Part shown: positions 1 to 5,430 of the stretch, piece by piece
Position numbering within the stretch: the stretch's first letter is position 1
Layout of the letters: every line of letters starts with the position of its first letter
From: Aquifex sp.
Lineage (GTDB): Bacteria > Aquificota > Aquificia > Aquificales > Aquificaceae
Assembly (NCBI GenBank): GCA_015487405.1
Contig: WFPV01000128.1
Location: 1 to 7,014 of the forward strand
Length of the DNA: 7,014 nucleotides
Direction of reading: 5' to 3'
Notes under the pieces: model-generated
Told to the model about the DNA's origin: nothing
Databases searched by the model: none
What the model saw: only the letters and a program-made list of their open reading frames with translations
Program-made: the position numbers and the translations under genes

Positions 1-475
1 CCGCTATTACTTTAACTCCCCATGGGTCCGTTTGCCTGTCTATTATCTCCTGGAGTTTCATATTTATCTTTTCCCTCTGGGAGAGAAGCTCGTCCAGCTC
101 CGCCTCACCGCATACACTCCTTAGGGTAGTTTGGGCTATCTGGGAGGTCGCGTAGAAGTAATCCTCAACCTCCACTATCGCCTTTACTGGGTCAACCACC
201 CTGAAGTAAACGACAGCATCCACTTGAACGGTGACGTTATCTTTGGTAATTACGTCCTGCGTGGGAACATCCAGGGTTACGGTTCTGAGAGAAACCCGTA
301 CAATTCGGTCAATTATAGGGATAACTATAATGAGTCCCGGACCCTTTGCTCCTATCACCCTCCCGAGCCTGAACACGACCGCACGCTCGTATTCGGGAAT
401 TACCTTAATAGCTGAAGCTAAAAAGAGGATAACGAGAATAGCTATAAAGATGGTTGGAGCTGAAATTTCGGGCAT
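1..475 (-). CDS. Slipin/stomatin-like SPFH membrane protein (3' end outside window)
   Basis: SPFH (stomatin/prohibitin) family membrane scaffold protein. I translated 158 residues from the ATG at 475-473; the C-terminal part lies beyond the left edge. Residues about 8-26 are one hydrophobic segment that anchors the protein. The SPFH domain follows at once, with the family signatures IKVIPEYERAVVFRLGR (23-39), KGPGL (44-48), and the DVPTQDVITKDNVTVQVDAVVYFRV stretch (69-93). Slipins form oligomers in the inner membrane and are usually linked to membrane organisation or quality control, often beside an NfeD-type protease gene; that neighbour cannot be seen here. An AGGAGG ribosome site (482-487) sits 6 nt before the ATG, inside the last codons of the upstream SecB-like gene, whose stop is 2 bp away. 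The two are therefore probably co-transcribed and translationally coupled. GC is about 50% in a sample (241-300), higher than in the upstream chaperone gene. Confidence 0.93.
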   Translation of the reverse strand, partial: MPEISAPTIFIAILVILFLASAIKVIPEYERAVVFRLGRVIGAKGPGLIIVIPIIDRIVRVSLRTVTLDVPTQDVITKDNVTVQVDAVVYFRVVDPVKAIVEVEDYFYATSQIAQTTLRSVCGEAELDELLSQREKINMKLQEIIDRQTDPWGVKVIA

Positions 476-477
476 TT

Positions 478-930
478 TTAACCTCCTTTTTTATTATCTA
501 ATTTCTTATTTTTTAGTTTTCTGCGTATAATGTCGAGTAAGTTTATCGTGGGTAAGATTCTATGGTCGGGATGAAAAGGGTCAAGTTTCGAAAATAGGTA
601 GCCCCTTGCAAAACCGTAGAGAATGCTGAGGCCGTTGTGAAGAAGATACTGTGTTTTTCTTTCTTCGTCTACAGGTTCCAGGAAGGTAAAGATTCCTGAA
701 AGACTTAACGAAACTTTAAAAGCAAAATTAACTTTCTTTGAGTGATTAACCTTTAGCGAAAGCTTTAATAGGTATGTATCTTTCTTATCCTTCACCTTGA
801 AAGCATCAAAATCCAAGTCAACGATGTAGTCCTCTGGATTTATTTCTTTAACAGTCGAAAGGTTCCATTCTATTTTTAAGTGCTCAATATTTACGGATTT
901 AAGCTGCAATACCGATTTCTTCGCTTTCAT
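478..930 (-). CDS. SecB-like chaperone of a toxin-antitoxin-chaperone module
   Basis: 150-residue protein that aligns by eye with E. coli SecB along most of its length. VLQLKSVNIEHLKIEW (7-22) matches the first strand of SecB. IVDLDFDAF (36-44) matches EVKLDLDT. DTYLLKLSLKV (51-61) matches DVYEVVLRVTV. SGIFTF (78-83) matches GGIFSI. LLHNGLSILYGFARGYL (96-112) matches the CPNILFPYARE helix, and LPTINLLDII (126-135) matches LAPVNFDALF. SecB chaperones hold unfolded proteins as tetramers. In TAC systems (Mycobacterium tuberculosis Rv1955-1957) a SecB-like protein instead stabilises the HigA antitoxin. Position directly after toxin and antitoxin genes argues for that role. The C-terminal tail is basic (RRKLKNKK at 136-143), unlike the SecA-binding tail of classical SecB. 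The start ATG has a GAGG site 9 nt upstream and overlaps the antitoxin gene by 32 bp. GC is low: about 30% at 721-780 and 28% at 841-900. A general export role as well cannot be excluded. Confidence 0.85.
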   Translation of the reverse strand: MKAKKSVLQLKSVNIEHLKIEWNLSTVKEINPEDYIVDLDFDAFKVKDKKDTYLLKLSLKVNHSKKVNFAFKVSLSLSGIFTFLEPVDEERKTQYLLHNGLSILYGFARGYLFSKLDPFHPDHRILPTINLLDIIRRKLKNKKLDNKKGG

Positions 931-1279
931 TTTCTAATTCCTCAGGTTCGAAACTTTCACCGGTATTATTAGCGGCGTAGTACCATCTCTCAAGTTCTTC
1001 TATAAGGAGCTTTTTACTTTCGGGCACAAGCTTGATAGTGTAGTTACCGACCCCCAAAGTGGATAGAACCTTGGCTATAGTCTTCAAAGAAATATTTTCC
1101 GCACTGAAAATCTTTGTAACGTATGCGGGGGTTACACCCATCCTCTTTGCAAGCTCCTTTTTTGTTATACCTTTTTGTTCCATTAACCTTTTTAGGTCTT
1201 CGGATATATCGAACTTTAGTTTTTCGTATATGTAATCAACGTCATTCTTAAACTTCTTATCCAGCTCTCTCAAAAACAT
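899..1279 (-). CDS. higA: HigA-like antitoxin, XRE/Cro-type HTH with extended C-terminal tail
   Basis: 126-residue antitoxin and probable autorepressor. A helix-turn-helix of the XRE/Cro type spans about residues 26-76, with the typical run KGITKKELAKRMGVTPAYVTKIF (36-58) followed by NISLKTIAKVLSTLG (62-76). About 30 further residues follow the HTH module, with WYY at 99-101, then an acidic tail with Phe110 and many Glu. In known TAC systems such a C-terminal extension (the chaperone addiction, ChAD, segment) is bound by the SecB-like chaperone and makes the antitoxin unstable without it. Assigning that role to residues about 95-126 here is inference. The ATG at 1279-1277 overlaps the toxin gene by 10 bp. 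Its strong AGGAGG site lies 6-7 nt upstream, inside the toxin's last codons. The symbol is given by family and gene order (toxin first, as in higBA). Confidence 0.88.
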   Translation of the reverse strand: MFLRELDKKFKNDVDYIYEKLKFDISEDLKRLMEQKGITKKELAKRMGVTPAYVTKIFSAENISLKTIAKVLSTLGVGNYTIKLVPESKKLLIEELERWYYAANNTGESFEPEELENESEEIGIAA

Positions 1280-1671
1280 CCTGATACCTCCTTTTTGAAT
1301 AGCTCAATTATTGCCTCCATTAGTTCACAGGCCTTCTCTATTTCCTCGCTATCCCTTGAGTTTCCTCTCTTTCTCCAAATTGTGCCTATGACGATGCATT
1401 TCTTTCCTACTTTTGCAAAGGAGACTCTAAAGGGCTTGGGCTTGAGTTCCCATACTGAGAACTTTTTGCAATTTTCTCCTTTAAGAGGTTTAGCTTTCTC
1501 GGGCTGAGTAGGTATACCAAACGAAAGCTGCTTAATCCATCTGACAACTTTTCGTTGAGCTTTTTCATCCCTTTTAATGACTCCTTTAAACTTCTCATCA
1601 AACCCTTTCCACACCCATACCACATATACACAGTTTTCATCGTCCAGTCTGTAAAAGTTTTGAGTTTCCAC
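1270..1671 (-). CDS. higB: HigB/Gp49-family (RelE superfamily) toxin
   Basis: 133-residue protein resembling the Gp49-like/HigB branch of the RelE superfamily, ribosome-dependent mRNA interferases that stop translation. The family pattern is visible: basic N-terminal helix (about 33-49), KPLKG (61-65), then KKFSVWELKPKPFRVSFAKVG (69-89) corresponding to the usual 'lyELR...yRv.y' strands, then IVIGTIWRKRG (93-103) and a C-terminal helix. Basic and aromatic residues in this core (Lys and Arg at 77-82 and 100-102) are candidates for RNA contact or catalysis, but I cannot name the exact catalytic set. The best start is the GTG at 1671-1669: an ATG 2 nt earlier is in another frame and gives no recognisable protein. 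No Shine-Dalgarno is visible, and the predicted promoter leaves a leader of only about 10 nt, so initiation may be almost leaderless. It is the first gene of the module, followed by the antitoxin and chaperone. Confidence 0.87.
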   Translation of the reverse strand: METQNFYRLDDENCVYVVWVWKGFDEKFKGVIKRDEKAQRKVVRWIKQLSFGIPTQPEKAKPLKGENCKKFSVWELKPKPFRVSFAKVGKKCIVIGTIWRKRGNSRDSEEIEKACELMEAIIELFKKEVSGCF

Positions 1672-1673
1672 AT

Positions 1674-1689
1674 TTAACTTATAAGTTAA
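1674..1689. promoter_or_regulatory. Perfect 16-bp palindrome, candidate HigA operator
   Basis: TTAACTTATAAGTTAA is a perfect palindrome with no central spacer, 2 bp upstream of the toxin GTG. It covers the last base of the predicted -10 box and the expected transcription start, where a bound repressor would block the polymerase. XRE-type antitoxins commonly bind such palindromes to control their own operon, so HigA is the natural candidate; this is inference from position and symmetry. Confidence 0.7.
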
Positions 1690-1717
1690 TTATGGTGATT
1701 AGGTGAAATTTTGTCAA
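1689..1717 (-). promoter_or_regulatory. Sigma-70-type promoter of the toxin-antitoxin-chaperone-slipin operon
   Basis: On the minus strand a perfect -35 box TTGACA (1717-1712) is followed after exactly 17 bp by CATAAT (1694-1689), one mismatch from the -10 consensus. The expected start is about 7 nt further on, inside the palindrome at 1674-1689 and about 10 nt before the toxin GTG. It is the best promoter I can see in the window. Confidence 0.75.
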
Positions 1718-1754
1718 TGAAAAATTCCCAAAAGTTCTGCCAATATATTTTTTT

Positions 1755-2567
1755 ATGCAAATCCTAAAACTCCTCTCACCTGCCAAGATAAACTTAGGAC
1801 TTTGGGTAATCGGAAAGAGACCGGACGGCTACCACGAGATAATAACTCTTTATAAGGAGATACCTCTATACGATGAAATAATTATCAAAGAGGGACCCCT
1901 GCGTGTGGAAACGAATATCGGAATCCCTCAGGAGGAAAACTACGTTTACAAGGGACTAATAGAACTCCAGCGAAGGCTTGACAGGGAAATCAACTTCACG
2001 GTTTACATCCATAAAAACATCCCAGTAGGTAGCGGACTCGGAGGAGGAAGTTCCAACCTTGCGGCGGTCATGAAAAAAGTCAACGAGCTTCTCGGGAGTC
2101 CTTTGAACGAAGAGGAGCTTTTAGAGCTGGTTGCCGGCATATCCGCGGATGCTCCATTTTTCTTGATGGGCGGAACCGCGATAGGAAGGGGAAAGGGGGA
2201 GATTCTTGAGCCCGTGGAGTGTTCTATATCCGGGGATATAACCCTCGTAGTTCCTTCCGTTTCTTCTGAAACGGGAAAGGTATACGGAAGCCTTACGGAA
2301 GAGGACTATTCTTTAGAAACCTATGCGGAAGAGAAAATAAAGAGAATCTTGGAGGGAGACACTCAAGCCATAGAGAACGTCCTCGGCGAGAAAGCGAAAG
2401 AGCTCTATCCCGAGATAAACGAGGTGTGCAGGTTTATTGAATACCTCGGTTTTAAGCCCTTTGTGAGCGGAAGCGGTTCAACGGTTTATTTCTTTGGAAA
2501 GGCTCCAAAGGAGCTAAAGAGAGCTGCCGTCTCAAGGGGCTGGCGCGTGATAGAGCTAAAGCTTTAA
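1755..2567 (+). CDS. ispE: 4-diphosphocytidyl-2-C-methyl-D-erythritol kinase
   Basis: ATP-dependent GHMP-superfamily kinase of the cytosolic MEP (non-mevalonate) pathway. It phosphorylates the 2-hydroxyl of CDP-methylerythritol on the way to isopentenyl diphosphate. At 270 residues it is a little shorter than E. coli IspE but normal for this lineage. Visible motifs are SPAKINLGLWV (8-18) with the catalytic-site Lys11, the GHMP ATP-binding loop PVGSGLGGGSSN (90-101), ISADAPFF (129-136) with the catalytic Asp132, and the third glycine-rich motif FVSGSGST (236-243). It looks very close to the Aquifex aeolicus enzyme as I remember it. The ATG at 1755 is supported because the SPAKINLG motif begins at residue 8, as in relatives, yet no Shine-Dalgarno precedes it. 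An AT-rich TATATT (1744-1749) just upstream could be a -10 box giving a leaderless mRNA, but no convincing -35 goes with it. It is divergent from higB, and its stop codon overlaps the tonB stop in TTAA (2564-2567). Confidence 0.97.
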   Translation: MQILKLLSPAKINLGLWVIGKRPDGYHEIITLYKEIPLYDEIIIKEGPLRVETNIGIPQEENYVYKGLIELQRRLDREINFTVYIHKNIPVGSGLGGGSSNLAAVMKKVNELLGSPLNEEELLELVAGISADAPFFLMGGTAIGRGKGEILEPVECSISGDITLVVPSVSSETGKVYGSLTEEDYSLETYAEEKIKRILEGDTQAIENVLGEKAKELYPEINEVCRFIEYLGFKPFVSGSGSTVYFFGKAPKELKRAAVSRGWRVIELKL

Positions 2568-3331
2568 TTGAGTTTATAAACTATAGGAATAAGGAGAACC
2601 ACCTTCCTCTCGGGCTTGGGAAACTTTCCGCAGAGTTTCCTCACAGTTTCAAGGGCATTTTTATCAAGAACCTTGTGCCCCGTTCCCTTCCTGAGGGATA
2701 CCCTTTTACAGCCCTCCGGCGTCAGCACCACCTCAACGGAAACCTTCCCCTCCCAGCCCATCCTCCTCGCTATGTAGGGATAGTTAAGAGATTCCTGAAC
2801 GAGCTTTCTAATTTTAGATAGATTCAACCTTCTGTAAGTTTCTCCGTAGTTCTCACGCACCCTCGGAGCGGAGAAGGCAACTCTCTCGCCCTCTTCTTTT
2901 GTTTCTTTATTAATAATTGAGGAACCGCCTTCGGCGGTATTTTTTGTAATTTTCTTACTTACAATGGAAGCGTTCCTTTGGCTTTTAACCTTTGCCAAAG
3001 CGGTGTTCACCCTTTGAGGTTTATCCTTTTTCGCAACAGCTTTAAGCTCCTTCCTTACAATCTTTTTCCTTTTAACCTTACGGGGCTTGGCTTTTTTTGC
3101 TTTAACCGCCCGCTTCTTATGGAGACTCCTTTTGTGCTCCTCTTTCCTCTTGACCACCTTAGGTTGTGGTTTTTCTTTCTTTTCTTTTAGAAGAGCTATC
3201 CTCCCTATATCTATACGGATATACTCACTCTTCCTTTGCGGAATCTCGGGAATCTTCGTTAGTGAGTATAGAACCGCCGCGTGAAGGAGTCCCGACACCA
3301 AAGCCGCCACAGAGAACCTGAGGAAGCTCAC
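2564..3331 (-). CDS. tonB: TonB energy-transducing protein with a Lys/Arg-rich linker
   Basis: Inner-membrane-anchored periplasmic protein that passes proton-motive-force energy from ExbB/ExbD to outer-membrane receptors. Residues about 6-25 form the single N-terminal membrane segment, with the Ser13-x3-His17 pair that TonB needs to couple to ExbB/ExbD. Residues about 50-130 are a periplasm-spanning linker, very rich in Lys and Arg rather than in the Pro-Glu/Pro-Lys repeats of enteric TonB. The C-terminal domain (about 172-255) has the typical YPYIARRMGWEGKVSVEV run (184-201), and DKNALETVRKL (223-233). Cys208 and Cys234 could form a disulfide. The start is a GTG (3331-3329) with no clear Shine-Dalgarno, chosen because it keeps the membrane anchor and the S-x3-H spacing. 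Its divergent neighbour is a TonB-dependent receptor, a likely partner; exbB and exbD are not in the window. TAEGG (132-136) is encoded by a 15-bp hairpin also found at the end of ppx. Confidence 0.92.
   Translation of the reverse strand: MSFLRFSVAALVSGLLHAAVLYSLTKIPEIPQRKSEYIRIDIGRIALLKEKKEKPQPKVVKRKEEHKRSLHKKRAVKAKKAKPRKVKRKKIVRKELKAVAKKDKPQRVNTALAKVKSQRNASIVSKKITKNTAEGGSSIINKETKEEGERVAFSAPRVRENYGETYRRLNLSKIRKLVQESLNYPYIARRMGWEGKVSVEVVLTPEGCKRVSLRKGTGHKVLDKNALETVRKLCGKFPKPERKVVLLIPIVYKLN
2924..2938. repeat. 15-bp palindromic repeat, copy 1 (in tonB)
   Basis: ACCGCCTTCGGCGGT, identical to the copy at 5437-5451. On the minus strand it reads ACC GCC GAA GGC GGT and encodes TAEGG in the TonB linker. 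Sequence outside the 15 bp is not shared between the two copies. Confidence 0.8.
2924..2945 (+). terminator. Hairpin plus T6 inside tonB, antisense; possible ispE read-through terminator
   Basis: ACCGCCTTCGGCGGT (2924-2938) forms a 6-bp GC-rich stem with a TTC loop, and on the plus strand it is followed by A and then T6 (2940-2945), the form of an intrinsic terminator. It lies about 360 bp past the ispE stop, on the strand antisense to tonB, so it could stop ispE transcripts that run into tonB. On the tonB strand no T-run follows the hairpin. Function is inference. Confidence 0.45.
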
Positions 3332-3345
3332 AATTTTTAATTTAG

Positions 3346-3378
3346 TGTTAAAATTTTGTTAAGATTGTGTTAAAATTA
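3346..3378. promoter_or_regulatory. Three tandem 11-bp repeats between tonB and the receptor gene
   Basis: TGTTAAAATTT (3346-3356), TGTTAAGATTG (3357-3367) and TGTTAAAATTA (3368-3378) are three end-to-end copies of an 11-bp unit. A fourth TGTTAA occurs at 3385-3390. Direct repeats at 10-11-bp spacing put the sites on one face of the helix, as in the boxes of OmpR/PhoB-family response regulators. The reverse complement TTAACA matches the half-site of the Bacillus PhoP box. Each full AAAATT copy includes TAAAAT, which also resembles a -10 box (for example 3371-3376), with no good -35, consistent with an activated promoter. The regulator itself is not identified. Confidence 0.6.
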
Positions 3379-3402
3379 ACTTAATGTTAAAGGAGGAAGG
3401 TC

Positions 3403-5403
3403 ATGAGGAAGCTTATTCTCCTCCTCTCGCTCTTTTCTCCCGTATTTGCTCAAGAAATAACCCTTGAGCCCATTGAGGTGGAAGCGAGCAGGGAGGTTTT
3501 AAAGGAGACAACCATCAGAGAACTTCCCGCAAAAGATGTGGGAGAGGCTTTAGAGTATAGAGTCCCCGGGCTCTGGAAGGTAAGAAAGGGAGGGATAGCC
3601 AACGACATAGTGATAAGAGGATTTAAGAAGGACGAGGTTAACTTCCTTGTTGAAGGAGCGAGACTCTACAACGCCTGTCCCAACCGTATGGACCCGGGAC
3701 TCTTCCACATAGACTTTGCCGAAGTCAAGGATGTGAAGGTCATAAAAGGTCCCTTTGACGTTAAAAACTACGGAGCTCTCGGAGGAACGGTTGAGGTAAA
3801 GACCAAAGAGCCAAAGGAAGGCTTTTCGGGAAAACTCAACGTAGCCGCGGACAACTGGAAGTATTTTAATCCCTCCTTCACCCTTTCCTACGGAAAGGAG
3901 AGGTTCGGAATCCTGTTCGGATACGCCTTTAGATTCTCAAAGCCTTACGAGGACGGAAAGGGTAGAAAGTTTACGGAAATACCCCAAGGTATGAGTGCTT
4001 ACAGCAGGGACGAAATAAACTCCACAGCCTTCAACATACACACCGCCTGGACCAAACTCTTTTTCAAAGTCACGCCGAGCCTGAAGCTAAAGCTTTCTTA
4101 TGCCCACCAGAAGGCTAACGACGTTCTCTATCCCTACCTCATGATGGACGGAATCCTTGACGAGACCGACAGAGTTAATATTTCCTTAGAAGGAAAGAGG
4201 TTTAAGGCACAGCTCTACCATTCCTCCGTCAGGCACTGGATGGATAACAGGAAGAGAGTGGGAGCGGAGCTCTCGGGCTCACCTACAAGCTGGAGCATGC
4301 AGACCTACGCCACTAACAAGGTTTACGGATTTAAGGGAGAGTATAGAGTTCTTCCCGAGCTGAATATCGGGATAGACACCTTCCTCAGGAACTGGGACGC
4401 CGTAACGACGATGTATATGTCCGGCAACTTTAGAAGCCAGAACACCATACCCGACGTTGACTTCACCATTTTCGGAATCTACGGAGAGTATAAGAAGAAG
4501 CTCTCTGACAGGCTCAAGCTCTATGTAGGTGCGAGACTGGACTACGCAAAAACGGAGGCTGACTCCGCAAAGGCAAATAAGAACTTATACAGACTCTACC
4601 ACGGAACTACCGACACCTCGGAGACCGACATCCTTCCTTCCGGAAACGTTCAGCTGACCTACTCCCTTTCGGACTCCACGGAGCTCTTTGTGGGACTTGG
4701 AAGCTCCGCAAGAGTTCCCGACCCTCAGGAGAGATACTTCGCACTTAAGAGAATGGGAAAGCCCGACTGGGTGGGAAATCCCAAATTAGACCCGGAGAGA
4801 AATACGGAGCTTGACCTGGGAGCAAAGTTCTTCAGTGAGCGCCTCAGCCTCCAGGCGAGAACCTTCTTCAGCTACGTGAGTAACTACATCTACATCCATA
4901 AAAAGGTTGTTGACACAAACAGAGCAATGACCTACACCAACATAGACGCTTACTTCTACGGACTTGAGCTATCGGGAACTTACGCAATTATGGACACCCT
5001 CTTCTTTGACGGAAACCTTGCCTACACGAGGGCGCGCAAGAAGGACACTTATCCGGAAAAAAACATCTACGACAAGGACGTAGCGGAGATTCCACCCCTA
5101 ACAGCGCGTTTAGCACTCAGATACGACACAGGCACATACTTCGGAGAGCTTGAGGGAATTCTCACCGCAACCCAGAACAACGTAGACAGCGACCTCCAGG
5201 AGGAGAAGACCTCGGGATACGGAATTCTGAACCTGAAAGCGGGAATAAACTACAGGGGCTTAAGACTAACCGCAGGAGTTAACAACCTCTTTGATAAGCT
5301 TTACTACACTCACCTCTCTTACCTGAGAAATCCCTTCAGAGCCGGGGCAAAAATCCCCGAGCCCGGCAGAACCTTCTACCTGAACGTTGCTTACACCTTC
5401 TGA
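3403..5403 (+). CDS. TonB-dependent outer-membrane receptor, OprC/NosA-like, probable copper uptake
   Basis: 666-residue outer-membrane receptor. A signal peptide (1-16, MRKLILLLSLFSPVFA, cut before Gln17) is followed by a TonB box-like PIEVEA (23-28). A plug domain covers about 35-135, with VIRGFKKDEVNFLVEGARL (70-88) and VIKGPFDVKNYGALGGTVEVKT (113-134). The 22-strand beta-barrel runs to the C-terminal Phe (YTF), the usual outer-membrane assembly signal. The plug contains CPNRM (92-96), the CxxxM copper motif of Pseudomonas OprC. The barrel contains HWM (278-280), the matching HxM motif, and YPYLMMDG (243-250) near where OprC supplies further methionine. These are the copper-binding positions known for OprC and suggest copper as substrate; that is inference by motif. 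The start has AAGGAGG (3390-3396) 6 nt upstream. The gene is divergent from tonB across the 11-bp repeat array and ends 27 bp from the convergent ppx stop. Confidence 0.93.
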   Translation: MRKLILLLSLFSPVFAQEITLEPIEVEASREVLKETTIRELPAKDVGEALEYRVPGLWKVRKGGIANDIVIRGFKKDEVNFLVEGARLYNACPNRMDPGLFHIDFAEVKDVKVIKGPFDVKNYGALGGTVEVKTKEPKEGFSGKLNVAADNWKYFNPSFTLSYGKERFGILFGYAFRFSKPYEDGKGRKFTEIPQGMSAYSRDEINSTAFNIHTAWTKLFFKVTPSLKLKLSYAHQKANDVLYPYLMMDGILDETDRVNISLEGKRFKAQLYHSSVRHWMDNRKRVGAELSGSPTSWSMQTYATNKVYGFKGEYRVLPELNIGIDTFLRNWDAVTTMYMSGNFRSQNTIPDVDFTIFGIYGEYKKKLSDRLKLYVGARLDYAKTEADSAKANKNLYRLYHGTTDTSETDILPSGNVQLTYSLSDSTELFVGLGSSARVPDPQERYFALKRMGKPDWVGNPKLDPERNTELDLGAKFFSERLSLQARTFFSYVSNYIYIHKKVVDTNRAMTYTNIDAYFYGLELSGTYAIMDTLFFDGNLAYTRARKKDTYPEKNIYDKDVAEIPPLTARLALRYDTGTYFGELEGILTATQNNVDSDLQEEKTSGYGILNLKAGINYRGLRLTAGVNNLFDKLYYTHLSYLRNPFRAGAKIPEPGRTFYLNVAYTF

Positions 5404-5430
5404 GCTTTCCTCCCTTCCTTTTTTCTTTTT
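5404..5430 (+). other. Pyrimidine-rich tract between convergent receptor and ppx genes
   Basis: The whole 27-bp gap between the two convergent stop codons is C/T on the plus strand except for the first base, ending in T6-C-T-run. No hairpin precedes the T-run on the plus strand, so I cannot call a normal intrinsic terminator for the receptor gene. On the ppx strand it is an A/G run after the hairpin at 5437-5451. Confidence 0.5.

Noticed and set aside
131..415. Open reading frame of 94 codons on the plus strand
   Set aside because: It is antisense to the slipin gene, whose minus-strand translation has clear SPFH motifs; the plus-strand product resembles nothing.
1407..1673. Minus-strand frame starting at the ATG 2 nt before the toxin GTG
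   Set aside because: Its product shows no family features, while the GTG frame gives a recognisable HigB/Gp49-type protein that overlaps the antitoxin gene normally.
1711..1749. Standard promoter for ispE (TTGTCA with TATATT)
   Set aside because: The spacing between the two elements is 27 bp, far from 16-18; TTGTCA is simply the other strand of the toxin operon's -35 box.
3346..3378. CRISPR-like array
   Set aside because: Units are only 11 bp, end to end, with no spacers and only three copies.
3332..3402. Fur box controlling tonB and the receptor
   Set aside because: No stretch resembles the GATAAT-type inverted iron box; the region is organised as direct 11-bp repeats instead.
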